Shown: positions 1 to 10,658, numbered from the stretch's first letter. The stretch: 64,000 nucleotides of DNA from Blastomonas sp. AAP53 (GCF_000331245.1 NZ_ANFZ01000014.1:62001-126000), one strand, 5' to 3'. Notes: generated from the sequence alone by a model not told the origin. Made by a program: numbers and translations.

Positions 1-19
1 TAGTGACGATGAAGCGTTG

Positions 20-1345
20 ATGGACCCGCCGCAGGGTTTTGGCAGCGATGAGCGGCGCATGCATGTGCGCGCCTACAACTACTGGGCCAAGCTGCTTGGA
101 AACCGGGTATTTCCGTCGATCGAAGACCTTGATCCGGAGAACATCGAAGACTTTGGTCCGCACAGCGTCCTCCTCGATTTCACATCGGGAATCGAAAATC
201 CGGCCATTCCCTTCATCGGCAGGGCGTTGCGCGAGGAGAGCGATCTTCCCGATGCCGTAGCCTATCTGGACGAGGTTCCGGGCCGGTCGCTGCTGTCGCG
301 AATCACCGATCATTATATGCAGATCCTCGCCAACCAGGCCCCCATCGGCTTCGAGGCGGAATATGTGAACGATCGCGGATCGACGATCATGTATCGCGGC
401 ATCCTGCTGCCCTTCTCCACCGACGATGACAGCATCGACTTTGTCTATGGCGTGATCAACTGGAAGGAGCTCGCCGACAGGACGCTCACCGAGCAGTTGA
501 TCCTGCAGATCGACGAGGTGGTGAAACAATCGCCTCGGAAGCCCGCCTTGCCGATCTGGGAGGATGATCCCGCCCAGATTTCCGCGCCGGGTGAACTGGG
601 GCTCGACCCGCTGGATGAGCCGCTGGCGCTGGATGGCTATGCGATGTTCGACACCGTGGCCGATGGGCTGGTCGAGATCGGCTTTGGCGGAGAAGACAGC
701 GAACCTGCCGCCAACCCCTTCCCTGCCGTCGAACTGCCGGGCGGCGATGCCGCCCTGGCCGACCTGCTCGATTTTGCCCGCGCGCATGTCGAAGCCGCGC
801 TGGCGAGCGAGGAGCGTTCGCGCGCCGCGCTGTATGCCGCGATCGGCCGGGCCTATGACTTTGCGCTCGCGGCCCGGGGACGGCCCGACGATTACGCGGC
901 GCTGCTCAGCGCAAGCGGCATCACCGCGCAGTTGCGCGCTCCGATGACTCCGCTGGTCAAGCTGGTCTTTGGCGCAAGCTATGACAAGACACGGCTGGCC
1001 GAATATGCCTGCGTCCTGAGCCACGCGATGCGGCGCGATGTGCCGCGCGGCGGCCTGGCCGATGTGCTGATGCAGCAGGTCGGCGGCCTCAAGGCGATCG
1101 TCCAGATCGAGCGGCGCGCTCGGCGGGCCCGCGACGAGGATGCTGAAAAGCTCTGCCGCAAGCATGAGACCCGGCAGAAGCTGCGCGCCAACCCGTCGAC
1201 ACCCATGGGTGCATTCGACATTGGCGATTGCGAGTTTGCGGTGCTGGTCGCGCGCCGCAACGCCGATGGCGTGCTGGGGGTGATCGGCATGGTCGACGAA
1301 AGCGATCCACTGGCCGATCGCATCCTGCGCAAGCTGGCCGGCTAA
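20..1345 (+). CDS. PAS-domain (PAS_5-like) protein, possibly cut at the window's left edge
   Basis: The product is about 440 residues. Its N-terminal half (roughly residues 10-160) resembles the PAS_5 type found in alphaproteobacterial regulatory proteins, with the typical run around RAYNYWAKLLG and a later LLPFS...VYGVINWKE stretch. The C-terminal half has no domain I recognise and is rich in Ala, Arg and acidic residues; it carries no kinase or output domain that I can see. The frame stays open to base 2 without a stop, and neither the ATG at 20 nor the TTG at 17 has a convincing ribosome site, so the true start is probably a few codons outside the window. A role in signal sensing is family inference only. 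Confidence 0.7.
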   Translation: MDPPQGFGSDERRMHVRAYNYWAKLLGNRVFPSIEDLDPENIEDFGPHSVLLDFTSGIENPAIPFIGRALREESDLPDAVAYLDEVPGRSLLSRITDHYMQILANQAPIGFEAEYVNDRGSTIMYRGILLPFSTDDDSIDFVYGVINWKELADRTLTEQLILQIDEVVKQSPRKPALPIWEDDPAQISAPGELGLDPLDEPLALDGYAMFDTVADGLVEIGFGGEDSEPAANPFPAVELPGGDAALADLLDFARAHVEAALASEERSRAALYAAIGRAYDFALAARGRPDDYAALLSASGITAQLRAPMTPLVKLVFGASYDKTRLAEYACVLSHAMRRDVPRGGLADVLMQQVGGLKAIVQIERRARRARDEDAEKLCRKHETRQKLRANPSTPMGAFDIGDCEFAVLVARRNADGVLGVIGMVDESDPLADRILRKLAG

Positions 1346-1526
1346 GCGGTTTCGGGCCCTTCCAGGGCTCGTAACATTTAATCGATCAGTTGAAAGAAAA
1401 TTACGTGAATTTGGCGTCAGCCCCCGGCTGTCCGCTTGAGAACCCGCGCATGATGGCGCATAAGCCGGGGTAGCAGACCCCATAAAGATGCGGCACTACA
1501 GCACGCACAAGGGGCAAGAGGAACAG

Positions 1527-4500
1527 ATGGCCGACACCCCGAATGCAGCGTCTGACGCAGACGCATCCGCGACCCCATCCAACAGTGCAAACCCCTTTGG
1601 CGACCCGCAACTCCACAACAGGCTGCGCGTCGCGCTGACCGATGCATTTCTCAAGGGTGCGCTGCCCGGCGAGAACGAGGGCTTTGATGAAGACGCCCGT
1701 ACCGAGGCTGCAGACTTCGCGTTGAAGGCGATGGCAAGGCGTCCCAGCGCCGACACCGTGCTGCTGATCGAATCGATCCCGGGACAAGCCGGCCACCGTC
1801 ATATGCGGCTGGCGATCATCAATGACGACATGCCGTTTCTGGTCGATTCGATCGCCGCAACGATCTCGCGCTTCGGGTTGGCGATCGACCGGGTGATCCA
1901 TCCGGTCGTCGCGCTGCGCCGCGATGCCGATGGGCTGCTCAGCGAGATCTTTGCCGATGAAGCGCCGGGTGAGCGGCGGGAATCGGTCGTGTATCTGGAG
2001 GTCGAGCGGGCCGATGCACGGCAACGCAAGGCGCTGGAGGCAGCGCTGTTGTCGGCGATGGCCGATGTGCGCGCCGCGGTGCAGGACTGGCCGATGCTGC
2101 AGGCTGCGATGCAGGCCGATGCCACCGCGATGGCCGATGGCGAGGGCGCAGCCCTGCTGCGCTGGTTTCTCGACCGCAACATGACCCAGCTGGCCTATCT
2201 GCGCTATCGCCGCGATGGCGCGACGGAAGCCGCCCTGGGGCTTGCACGGATGGGGGGCAGTGACCGCCAGCTGCTGGCAGCGCATTCGTTCGAACAGGCC
2301 TTTGCCTGGTTCGAAAGCGGCAACGCATCACCGCTGATCATCAAATCGAACTTCATTTCGACCGTTCATCGCCGGGCACCGCTCGACATGGTGATCCTGC
2401 CGATCTGGGAAGATGGCCGCGTCGCCGCACTGTCTGTCCACGGCGGCATCTGGACCAGCGCCGCGCTCGCCGCCGCGCCGGAGCGCGTGCCCGTGCTGCG
2501 CGCGCACCTCAAGATCCTGATGGACAAGTTCGGCTTCTCGCCCAGCGGCCATGCCGGCAAGGCGCTGTCGCACGCGCTCACCGCGCTGCCGCACGACCTG
2601 CTCATCGCGTTCAGCCTGGAAAATCTGGAGCGTGTCGCGCTCACCGCGATGTCGCTGGCCGATCGCCCGCGGTCCAAGCTGGTGACGGTGCAGTCTTCGC
2701 TGAAGCGCCACCTGTTCGTGTTTGCATGGCTGCCGCGCGACGAGGTCTCGACCGGGCGCCGCGTCGCCATCGAACGGATGCTGACCGAAGCATCGGGCGG
2801 CAAGACGCTGAGCTGGTCAATCTCGCTCGAAGACGGCGAGATCGCACTTCTGCGCTATGTGCTCGACCTGCGCGACGGCGGAATGCGCGTCGATGATGCC
2901 GCGCTGGATTCCGCGCTGCGCGCCATGGTCCGCGGCTGGGAGCCTTCGGTCGAGGAGGCGCTGATCGCCTTGGGCGAGGACAGCCGCGCCGCTGCGATGG
3001 CAGGCCGCTATGCCCCGCAGTTCCCGATGGCCTATCGCACCGATTACGGCTCGCAGGAGGCCGCGCTCGACATACTGCGGCTGCGCGATCTGGACAGCCC
3101 GGAGCAAACTGGCGCCCGGCTCTATCGCAAGAGCATGGATGCAGCGCAGAACCTGCGGCTGAAACTGTACAGCCAGGCCGGCGCGATACCTCTGTCTGAA
3201 ACCGTCCCGGCGCTCGAGAATTTCGGCTTTGACGTGCTGGAAGAAATACCGACCCAGCTGTCTGGCAGCGGCGGCGCGCATATCCACGATTTTCTGCTGC
3301 AACTGCGCGGCCAGGGTGATGTCGATTCACTGCTGATGCGCGCCAGCGCCATTGAGGCCGCGATTTCCGGCACGCTGGAAGGCAAGGCGGAAAACGATCC
3401 GTTCAACCGCCTGATCGCTGCGACGGGGCTGGAACAGCGCGCGGTGATCTGGCTGCGCGCCTGGTACCGGTATCTGCGCCAGGCAGGCCTGCCTTATGGT
3501 ATCGGCACCGTGGTCGATGCGCTGCACGATGCTCCTGCAATCGCGCATGCGCTGGTCGCGCTGTTCGTCGCGCGGCACGATCCGGCCTTTACGGGCGACC
3601 GCGAGGCCGCCACGCAGGCCAATCTCACCGCGATCAACACCGGGCTCACCCAGGTATCCGCGATCGATGACGACCGGCTGCTGCGCATGTTCCGCTCGCT
3701 CGTCATGGCGATCTTGCGCACCAATGCCTTCGCCCCTGCCGCGTCGCTGGCGATGGTGATGAAGATCGACAGCGCCAAGGTACCCGGACTGCCCGCGCCC
3801 CTGCCCTGGCGCGAGATGTTCGTGTATTCGCCCCAGGTCGAAGGAATTCATCTGCGCGCCGGCCCTGTCGCGCGTGGCGGGTTGCGCTGGTCCGACCGAC
3901 GCGACGACTTCCGCACCGAGGTGCTGGGCCTGATGAAGGCACAGCGCGTCAAGAACGCGGTGATCGTCCCGACCGGCGCCAAGGGCGGGTTCTTCCCCAA
4001 GCAGCTTCCCGACCCAGCGACGGATCGCGAGGGCTGGCTCACCGGCGGCAAGGATGCGTACAAGGCCTTCATCCGTACCCTGCTGTCGATCACCGACAAC
4101 ATCGTCGATGGCAAGGTGGTCCACCCTGACAGCGTCGTCGTGCACGATGGCGAGGATCCGTATTTCGTGGTCGCCGCCGACAAGGGCACCGCGACCTTCT
4201 CCGACACCGCCAATGGCATCGCTGCCGAGTTCAACTTCTGGCTCGGCGATGCGTTCGCCTCGGGCGGTAGCCAGGGCTATGACCACAAGGCGATGGGCAT
4301 CACCGCCAAGGGCGGCTGGGTCTCGGTCCAGCGCCACTTCGCCGAAATGGGCGTCGACGTTCAGAGCGACCCTGTGCGTGTTGCAGGCTGCGGCGACATG
4401 TCGGGCGACGTGTTCGGCAACGGCATGCTGCTGTCCAAGGCGATCAAGCTGGTCGCCGCGTTCGATCACCGCCATATCTTCCTCGATCCCGATCCGGATG

Positions 4501-6251
4501 CTGCCAAGAGCTGGGAAGAGCGCCAGCGGCTGTTCAACCTGCCGCGGTCCAGCTGGGACGATTACGACAAGGCGCTGATCTCCAGAGGCGGCGGCGTGTT
4601 CGCACGATCGATGAAGGCAATCCCGCTTTCGGCTGAGGTCAAGGCGATGCTGGGGATCGATGCCGACGAGATCGAACCGGCGGCGCTCATCTCCGCGATC
4701 CTGCGCGCCGAGGTCGATCTGATGTGGTTCGGCGGCATCGGCACCTACATCAAGGCCGCGTCCGAAAACAATATCGACGTCGGCGATCCTTCCAACGATC
4801 CCCTGCGCATCAACGCCGAACAGCTGCGCTGCAAGGTGGTGGGCGAAGGCGCCAATCTGGGCGTGACCCAGGCGGCGCGCATCGCCTTCTCCATGCTGGG
4901 CGGACGGATCAATACCGATTTCATCGACAATTCGGCAGGCGTCGATTGCTCGGACAACGAGGTCAACATCAAGATCGGCCTGGCGGCGGTGACGCGCGCG
5001 GGGCATCTCGACGAGCCTGCGCGCAACGCGCTGCTCGCCTCGATGACCGACGACGTTTCGGCTCTGGTTCTCGAGGACAACCGTCTGCAGGCACTGGGCC
5101 TTTCCATCGCCGAACGCGCCGGGGTGACCGCCCTGCCCTCGTACATCCGGCTGATCGAGCATTTCGAGGAGCAGGGACGGCTGGACCGCAAGGTCGAGGG
5201 ACTGGCCGACAACGCCACGCTCAAGCGGCGCGCGCAGGAAGGGCATGGCCTGACCCGGCCCGAGCTTGCAGTCGTGCTCTCCACCGCCAAGCTGACGCTG
5301 CAGGATGCGATCGAGCGCATTCCGCTGGCCGATGATCCGACGATGCGGCCCGAGCTGCTCGCCGCCTTCCCGCCGCAGATGCGCGAGGCCTATGGCGACG
5401 TGCTGATGCAGCATCAGCTGCGCGGCGAGATCATCGCCACCAAGCTGGCCAACCGCATGATCAACCGGATGGGCCTCATTCATCCGTTCGAGCTGGCGGA
5501 AGAAGAGGGCTGCAGCCTGGGCGATGTCGCCTGTGCCTTTGTTGCGGCAGAGCGGCTGTTCGCGCTTCCTGCGATCTGGGAGGAGTTCGACCATGCCGAG
5601 ATGGACGAGCAGGTCCGCCTGATGCTGTTCGATGCCACCGCCAATATCGTGCGCGTGCACATTGCCGATGTGCTGCGCGCGAGCGCCGATGGACTGATGC
5701 CAGGCGCGATCGTCGCTGCGCTGCAGCCCGGTGTCGATGCGCTGATCGCGGGGATGGACGACCTGCTCAACGCCGAGGCACGGCTGCAGGCGGCGCGTCA
5801 GGCGCAGGATCTGGTCAGCCTGGGCGCATCGCAGGTGCACGCGGGCCATATCGTCCGGCTGACCGGTCTGGATGGCGCGGCAGGCCTTGCCAACCTCGCC
5901 AGCCTGAGCGGCACCGGCCCGCTGCCGCTGACCCAGGCCTTTGCCGATCTGGGCGCGACCTTGGGTCTCGACTGGACGCAGATGACGGCGGCGCGCATGT
6001 CTCCCAGCGACCCGTGGGAACGTCTGCTGGTCTCGGGCCTCGCCCGCGACTTCCAGCAGATGCGGCTCGACTTCCTGGCGCGTGCCCAGGGCGGCGATCC
6101 GCAGGACTATGTGACCCAATGGGCCGAGGCCAACCTGCCCCGGATCAAGCAGTTCCGTACCCTGATCACGCGCGCAAGAATGGATGCCGCCCCCAGCGTG
6201 GCCATGCTCGCACAGATCGCCAGCCAGGCGCGGATCCTGCTGGCGCGGTAG
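1527..6251 (+). CDS. gdhZ: NAD-specific glutamate dehydrogenase, large (~180 kDa) type
   Basis: This enzyme would oxidatively deaminate glutamate to 2-oxoglutarate and ammonia with NAD+, linking amino-acid catabolism to the TCA cycle. The length of 1574 residues and the organisation are those of the giant bacterial NAD-GDH class: a long N-terminal regulatory part, then a catalytic core with ARGGLRWSDRRDDFRTEV near residue 785 and VPTGAKGGFFPK near residue 815. I chose the ATG at 1527 because AGAGGA lies just upstream; an in-frame ATG at 1488 would add 13 residues (MRHYSTHKGQEEQ) that do not look like the family. The gene stands alone and converges on the S9 peptidase gene. The symbol follows the Caulobacter name. 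Confidence 0.95.
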   Translation: MADTPNAASDADASATPSNSANPFGDPQLHNRLRVALTDAFLKGALPGENEGFDEDARTEAADFALKAMARRPSADTVLLIESIPGQAGHRHMRLAIINDDMPFLVDSIAATISRFGLAIDRVIHPVVALRRDADGLLSEIFADEAPGERRESVVYLEVERADARQRKALEAALLSAMADVRAAVQDWPMLQAAMQADATAMADGEGAALLRWFLDRNMTQLAYLRYRRDGATEAALGLARMGGSDRQLLAAHSFEQAFAWFESGNASPLIIKSNFISTVHRRAPLDMVILPIWEDGRVAALSVHGGIWTSAALAAAPERVPVLRAHLKILMDKFGFSPSGHAGKALSHALTALPHDLLIAFSLENLERVALTAMSLADRPRSKLVTVQSSLKRHLFVFAWLPRDEVSTGRRVAIERMLTEASGGKTLSWSISLEDGEIALLRYVLDLRDGGMRVDDAALDSALRAMVRGWEPSVEEALIALGEDSRAAAMAGRYAPQFPMAYRTDYGSQEAALDILRLRDLDSPEQTGARLYRKSMDAAQNLRLKLYSQAGAIPLSETVPALENFGFDVLEEIPTQLSGSGGAHIHDFLLQLRGQGDVDSLLMRASAIEAAISGTLEGKAENDPFNRLIAATGLEQRAVIWLRAWYRYLRQAGLPYGIGTVVDALHDAPAIAHALVALFVARHDPAFTGDREAATQANLTAINTGLTQVSAIDDDRLLRMFRSLVMAILRTNAFAPAASLAMVMKIDSAKVPGLPAPLPWREMFVYSPQVEGIHLRAGPVARGGLRWSDRRDDFRTEVLGLMKAQRVKNAVIVPTGAKGGFFPKQLPDPATDREGWLTGGKDAYKAFIRTLLSITDNIVDGKVVHPDSVVVHDGEDPYFVVAADKGTATFSDTANGIAAEFNFWLGDAFASGGSQGYDHKAMGITAKGGWVSVQRHFAEMGVDVQSDPVRVAGCGDMSGDVFGNGMLLSKAIKLVAAFDHRHIFLDPDPDAAKSWEERQRLFNLPRSSWDDYDKALISRGGGVFARSMKAIPLSAEVKAMLGIDADEIEPAALISAILRAEVDLMWFGGIGTYIKAASENNIDVGDPSNDPLRINAEQLRCKVVGEGANLGVTQAARIAFSMLGGRINTDFIDNSAGVDCSDNEVNIKIGLAAVTRAGHLDEPARNALLASMTDDVSALVLEDNRLQALGLSIAERAGVTALPSYIRLIEHFEEQGRLDRKVEGLADNATLKRRAQEGHGLTRPELAVVLSTAKLTLQDAIERIPLADDPTMRPELLAAFPPQMREAYGDVLMQHQLRGEIIATKLANRMINRMGLIHPFELAEEEGCSLGDVACAFVAAERLFALPAIWEEFDHAEMDEQVRLMLFDATANIVRVHIADVLRASADGLMPGAIVAALQPGVDALIAGMDDLLNAEARLQAARQAQDLVSLGASQVHAGHIVRLTGLDGAAGLANLASLSGTGPLPLTQAFADLGATLGLDWTQMTAARMSPSDPWERLLVSGLARDFQQMRLDFLARAQGGDPQDYVTQWAEANLPRIKQFRTLITRARMDAAPSVAMLAQIASQARILLAR

Positions 6252-6257
6252 CGTATT

Positions 6258-6293
6258 GCTCCGGCGCACCGCTCACACGCGGTGTGCCGGAGC
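6258..6293. terminator. Bidirectional terminator hairpin between convergent genes
   Basis: The arms GCTCCGGCGCACCGC and GCGGTGTGCCGGAGC form a 15-bp stem with one mismatch and a six-base loop. It fills the 44-bp gap between the glutamate dehydrogenase stop and the S9 peptidase stop. There is no long T tract on either side. Confidence 0.7.
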
Positions 6294-6295
6294 CG

Positions 6296-8242
6296 TCATG
6301 CCGGATTGTGCCTCGCCAGAAATGCTTCGAGCCGCTTCAGCCAGTCGGCAAGGTTGTTCGGGTCGTCGAAACCATGGCCTTCGGTTTCATAGCTCACATA
6401 TTCATGCGGCTTGCCCGCCGCCTTGAGCGCCTCGACATAGATCTTGGCCTGTTTTGGCGGCACGATCGTGTCTTCTTCCCCCTGGGCGATCAGGACCGGT
6501 CGGGTCAGGCGGCTGGACTGAGCGACGGGCGAGACGGTATCCAGATTGAAGCCCTCGTCACCACGGATGGTGTTGCGCCATTTGCGCAGACCGCTTTTGT
6601 TGAAGAACCGCGCATCATATTTGAGGATGCGGTTCCAGTCGGTGACACCGGCAAAGCTCGCGGCACAGCGGTAGCGCTCCGGATTGCGCGTGACCGCCCA
6701 GAGCGCGGCATAGCCGCCATAAGACGCGCCCACAACGCACACCCGGTTGGCATCGACCGTTCCGTTGTTGACCAGCCAGTCCATGCCATCGTCCAGATCG
6801 TCCTGCATCTGCCGCCCGATAGCCCCCTCGCCTGCAGCGGAATGCGCCTCGCCATAGCCGCCTGAGCCTCGGAAATTGGGTTGCAGCACGGCATAGCCAC
6901 GGCTGGCCAGGAACTGCACCTCGACATCATAGCTGAGCGAATCGCGGATGCCATAGGGGCCGCCATGCGGCAGGATCACCAACGGCAATCCCTTGGGGTC
7001 ACGGCCTCTGGGCAGCGTCAGGTTGGCGTGGATCGTCAGACCATCGCGCGCCTTGTAACTGACATACTGGCTGGGGCTGAGGCGGTTGGATTTGATCGTC
7101 TCGTTGGCCCGCGCAATCAGTTCCATCACGCCGCGCGATTCATCGAACAGATAGAAGCTGCCTGGATCGTGCGAAGCGCCGACATGATAGATCTTGACCC
7201 TACCGTCGCGGCTGCGCGAAACGAGCGACCCGTGCCGCGTGCCCAGCGCCTTGTCGATGGACGCCTGGATCTCCTGCTGGGCAGGATCAAACCAGTGCAC
7301 CCGCGCGCGGTCATCGGTGTAATAGACAGCCGACAGGCTGCCGTCCTCGTTCAGGTCAAAATCGGTGATATCATGATCTGGATTGCCGTAGACCAGCTCG
7401 CCAACGGTCTGCGTGGCGTAGTTGTAGCGGTGCAGCGCGTAACGCCCGGTCGCCTTTGCCGACAGCACATAGCCCTCATCCGACCCGCCGATCACGCGGA
7501 TCGCCTCGATCAGACCTTCGCGGGTTTCGTCGTCATAGCGGATGGTCGCCAGCTTCTTGAACTCGCCGGTGTCACCAGGCCGGTAATGCAGGGTCCAGCT
7601 GCGGCGATCAAAACTGACCCCCATGCGCACAACCCCCCGGTTGTCTGCATACCATTCCCAGATCGTGCTGACGGGCCGTTGAACGACCGTCATCTTGCCG
7701 GTCTCGAGCGAGGCCCGATAAACGGATGGATAATCGTAAATCGTCCGCTGGATCGACAGCAACACCCATTCGCCAGAAGGCTCGACGTACAGCACATCGT
7801 CGCCTTCCTCCCCCTGGGTATCCTGTCCGATGAACTTGGCCTTCATGGTCGCGGTATCGACTGCCAGTAGGTAGGACTTGCGCACCTCTTCGCCCTGCAC
7901 ATTGCTGGTCTTTGACACGCTGATCAGAATGCGATCATTGCCCGCCCAGCGGAACCAGCCAAGTTCAAGCTTCTCAGGCAGAGCAAAATTTTGGAGCGTG
8001 CTTTCGGTCAGGCCGCGAAACACGACAAACGTCTTGCCCTGACGCTGGGTGGAAAACAGGATAGTCTGCCCGTCGGGTGACAGCTTGGGCCAGTTGACCA
8101 AATTCAGTTTTGCGAATGTCTCGGCATCATAAAGCTCACCCGCTGCGGCCGCTGGCTCTTGCGCAGGCTGATGCGCGCTGGCCTGAACAGATGCAAGGCT
8201 CAGCCCCAGAATGACGGTGACCAACACGCTACGACTGAACAA
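6296..8242 (-). CDS. Secreted S9 (prolyl oligopeptidase family) peptidase
   Basis: This is a serine peptidase or dipeptidyl/acylaminoacyl peptidase of family S9, 648 residues. A signal peptide covers about residues 1-23 (ending ASVQASA), so the enzyme acts in the periplasm or outside. The first 400 residues fit a beta-propeller (repeated WSPDG-like turns such as LSPDGQTILF), followed by an alpha/beta-hydrolase domain with nucleophile Ser507 in GASYGG, Asp591 in GEEDTIV and His623 in EGHGF. The start is TTG at 8242: GGGGGAGG lies seven bases upstream, and no ATG lies near. That ribosome site is inside a strong hairpin (8249-8280). Its substrate cannot be deduced. It follows typA in the same direction. 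Confidence 0.9.
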   Translation of the reverse strand: MFSRSVLVTVILGLSLASVQASAHQPAQEPAAAAGELYDAETFAKLNLVNWPKLSPDGQTILFSTQRQGKTFVVFRGLTESTLQNFALPEKLELGWFRWAGNDRILISVSKTSNVQGEEVRKSYLLAVDTATMKAKFIGQDTQGEEGDDVLYVEPSGEWVLLSIQRTIYDYPSVYRASLETGKMTVVQRPVSTIWEWYADNRGVVRMGVSFDRRSWTLHYRPGDTGEFKKLATIRYDDETREGLIEAIRVIGGSDEGYVLSAKATGRYALHRYNYATQTVGELVYGNPDHDITDFDLNEDGSLSAVYYTDDRARVHWFDPAQQEIQASIDKALGTRHGSLVSRSRDGRVKIYHVGASHDPGSFYLFDESRGVMELIARANETIKSNRLSPSQYVSYKARDGLTIHANLTLPRGRDPKGLPLVILPHGGPYGIRDSLSYDVEVQFLASRGYAVLQPNFRGSGGYGEAHSAAGEGAIGRQMQDDLDDGMDWLVNNGTVDANRVCVVGASYGGYAALWAVTRNPERYRCAASFAGVTDWNRILKYDARFFNKSGLRKWRNTIRGDEGFNLDTVSPVAQSSRLTRPVLIAQGEEDTIVPPKQAKIYVEALKAAGKPHEYVSYETEGHGFDDPNNLADWLKRLEAFLARHNPA

Positions 8243-8248
8243 AAGAAA

Positions 8249-8280
8249 ACCTCCCCCGACGATCGATCGTCAGGGGAGGT
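8249..8280 (-). promoter_or_regulatory. 16-bp palindromic hairpin containing the ribosome site of the downstream S9 gene
   Basis: The arms ACCTCCCCCGACGATC and GATCGTCAGGGGAGGT are complementary apart from one position. Read on the - strand, the hairpin is followed by TTTTCTTTTG, so it looks like the typA terminator. The same 3' arm carries the GGGGGAGG ribosome site for the TTG start at 8242. It could therefore end typA transcripts and, in any read-through RNA, hide the ribosome site. Confidence 0.6.
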
Positions 8281-8340
8281 TATTCAGTCATTCAAAATTG
8301 ATGCAAGCAGACATTCATTCAAAACGAATGGATCTCGCGA

Positions 8341-10176
8341 TCAGGCCGCCTCCTTCTTCCGGCTCTGCTTCTTGCGCTCGTTCGGATCGAGGAAGCGCTT
8401 GCGCAGGCGGATGTTCTTGGGCGTCACTTCGACCATTTCATCGTCGTCGATGTAGGCGATGGCCTGTTCCAGGCTCATCAGGCGCGGCGGGGTGAGGCGG
8501 ATGGCGTCGTCCTTGCCGGTCGAACGGAAGTTCGTCAGCTGCTTCGACTTCATCGGGTTGACTTCAAGGTCATCGGGCTTGGCGTTCTCGCCGATGATCA
8601 TGCCTTCATAGACCGGCACGCCCGAGCCGAGGAACAGCACGCCGCGATCTTCCAGCGCGTTGAGCGCATAGCCCACGGTGTCGCCGGTGCCGTTCGAGAT
8701 CAGCACGCCGAGCTGACGCCCGGTGATCTGGCCCTTGTAGGGGCCGTACTTCTCGAACAGCCGGTTCATGATGCCGGTGCCGCGCGTGTCCGACAGGAAC
8801 TCGCCGTGATAGCCGATCAGGCCGCGCGACGGTGCGCTGAAGGTGATGCGGGTCTTGCCGCCGCCCGAGGGACGCATGTCGGTCATCTCGGCCTTGCGCT
8901 GCGCCATCTTCTCGACAACCGTGCCCGAGTGCTCGTCGTCCACATCGATGACGACGGTTTCATAAGGCTCGGTGCGCGCACCCTTTTCGTCTTCGCCAAA
9001 CAGCACGCGCGGACGCGAGATGCCCAGTTCAAAGCCTTCGCGGCGCATCGTTTCGATCAGCACGCCCAGCTGTAATTCGCCGCGACCGGCAACTTCGAAG
9101 CTGTCCTTGTCGGCCGATTCGGTGATCTTGATCGCGACGTTCGATTCGGCTTCGCGCATCAGGCGATCGCGGATCATGCGGCTGGTCACCTTGGTGCCTT
9201 CGCGGCCGGCAAACGGGCTGTCGTTCACCGCAAAGCGCATCGACAGCGTCGGCGGATCGATCGGCTGCGCATGCAGCGGCTCGGTGACCGAAGGCTCGCA
9301 GATGGTGTTGGCAACGGTCGCGGTGGTCAGGCCCGCGATCGAGATGATGTCGCCGGCATTGGCAACGTCCACCGGAACGCGCTCAAGACCGCGGAACGCC
9401 ATGATCTTCGACGCACGACCGGTCTCGACGATCGCGCCATCGGGATCGAGCGCGTGGATCTGCTGGTTGGTCTTGACCGAGCCCGAGAACACCAGACCGG
9501 TGAGGATGCGGCCGAGGAAGTTGTCGCGGTCGAGCAGCGTCACCAGGAACTTGAACGGACCGTCGGGGTCCGCCGACGGGGCGGGCACATGCTCGACGAT
9601 CTTCTTGAACAGGGGCTCCAGCGTGCCTTCGCGGACATCGGGCGAATCGCCGCAATAGCCGTTGCGGCCCGAGGCGAAGAGCACGGGGAAATCGAGCTGC
9701 TCGTCATTGGCTTCGAGGCTGACGAAAAGGTCGAACACCTCGTCGAGCACTTCTTGCGGGCGGCCATCGGGACGGTCGATCTTGTTGACGACGACGATCG
9801 GCTTGAGGCCCAGAGCCAGCGCCTTGCCGGTGACGAACTTGGTCTGCGGCATCGCGCCTTCGGCCGCGTCGACGAGCAGGATCACGCCATCGACCATCGA
9901 GAGGATGCGTTCCACTTCGCCGCCGAAGTCGGCGTGGCCCGGGGTGTCGACGATGTTGACGCGCGTCAGGTTGCCCTGCTGGTCGTCCCATTCAATCGAG
10001 GTGCACTTGGCCAGAATGGTGATGCCGCGTTCTTTTTCGAGATCGTTCGAATCCATCGCGCGCTCTTCGACGCGCTGGTTGTCGCGGAACGTGCCGGACT
10101 GGCGGAAAAGCTGGTCAACAAGGGTGGTCTTGCCATGATCGACGTGCGCGATGATGGCGATATTGCGAAGGGACAT
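8341..10176 (-). CDS. typA: Translational GTPase TypA/BipA
   Basis: TypA is a ribosome-associated GTPase of the EF-G/LepA superfamily needed for ribosome assembly and growth under stress, especially cold. The 611-residue length is usual. The G domain shows the P-loop [11 protein letters not shown] at about residue 9, the switch-[16 protein letters not shown] and NKIDRPDGR. The C-terminal half has the BipA-specific [21 protein letters not shown]-type region (seen as separate short motifs). It starts at ATG 10176. It is upstream of the S9 peptidase gene on the same strand but separated from it by a terminator-like hairpin. A high-copy-type repeat region lies upstream. Confidence 0.97.
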   Translation of the reverse strand: MSLRNIAIIAHVDHGKTTLVDQLFRQSGTFRDNQRVEERAMDSNDLEKERGITILAKCTSIEWDDQQGNLTRVNIVDTPGHADFGGEVERILSMVDGVILLVDAAEGAMPQTKFVTGKALALGLKPIVVVNKIDRPDGRPQEVLDEVFDLFVSLEANDEQLDFPVLFASGRNGYCGDSPDVREGTLEPLFKKIVEHVPAPSADPDGPFKFLVTLLDRDNFLGRILTGLVFSGSVKTNQQIHALDPDGAIVETGRASKIMAFRGLERVPVDVANAGDIISIAGLTTATVANTICEPSVTEPLHAQPIDPPTLSMRFAVNDSPFAGREGTKVTSRMIRDRLMREAESNVAIKITESADKDSFEVAGRGELQLGVLIETMRREGFELGISRPRVLFGEDEKGARTEPYETVVIDVDDEHSGTVVEKMAQRKAEMTDMRPSGGGKTRITFSAPSRGLIGYHGEFLSDTRGTGIMNRLFEKYGPYKGQITGRQLGVLISNGTGDTVGYALNALEDRGVLFLGSGVPVYEGMIIGENAKPDDLEVNPMKSKQLTNFRSTGKDDAIRLTPPRLMSLEQAIAYIDDDEMVEVTPKNIRLRKRFLDPNERKKQSRKKEAA

Positions 10177-10298
10177 GAAAGAAAGCCTGTGTCAGGGGAT
10201 TGCCGGGGCACGCCGTCCGGCACGCCACTCTCGCGGGGCCCATAGCTTAAGCCTTGCTGCGGCGCAACAACTAGCGCGTGGGGGGTGGCGTGTGCCAA

Positions 10299-10440
10299 AT
10301 CCTCCCCGCCCCGGGGAGGGGGACCATCCGCAGGATGGTGGAGGGGCAGCGGGGATGTGCGCCGTCGAAGCATTGCACCTGGACGCTTCCCCTCCACCAT
10401 TCGCTACGCGAACGGTCCCCCTTTCCCAAGGGGGAGGAAT
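10299..10440. repeat. Dispersed inverted repeat pair (CCTCCCC...GGTGGAGGGG type)
   Basis: The left part (about 10301-10348) and the right part (about 10386-10438) are imperfect reverse complements; both join a CCTCCCC hairpin to a GACC...GGTGGAGGGG block. A single related hairpin occurs at 41815-41841. This and the next repeat fill the gene-free stretch 10177-10658, in which I see no coding gene. Confidence 0.7.
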
Positions 10441-10470
10441 TGGAAAAGCCCCGCGCCTCTTCTCACCTTC

Positions 10471-10559
10471 GTCATCCTGAACTTGTTTCAGGACCCATCG
10501 CACCCCAAAAGCCGAAGCCGCGCGGGGAGAAATGGGCCCTGAAACAAGTTCAGGGTGAC
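10471..10559. repeat. Dispersed inverted repeat pair (CCTGAACTTGTTTCAGG type)
   Basis: The left arm 10471-10498 (GTCATCCTGAACTTGTTTCA and on to ACCCAT) and the right arm 10532-10559 are 28-bp reverse complements with two mismatches, and each arm has its own small palindrome CTGAACTTGTTTCAG. A second copy of the same pair lies at 22331-22428. Confidence 0.85.
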
Positions 10560-10658
10560 GGACAGCGGCATTGCCGTAGCCAGGTCTATGGAGGCGGCTT
10601 TTGCACCATAAAGGAAAAAACCCGCCGTTCTCCAAACGACCCCATAGTCGACATTACA

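Noticed and set aside
3327-6269. 980-codon open frame on the - strand
   Set aside because: It is antisense to glutamate dehydrogenase, its protein is rich in Arg, Gln, His and Asp without any domain, and GC-rich codon bias explains its openness.
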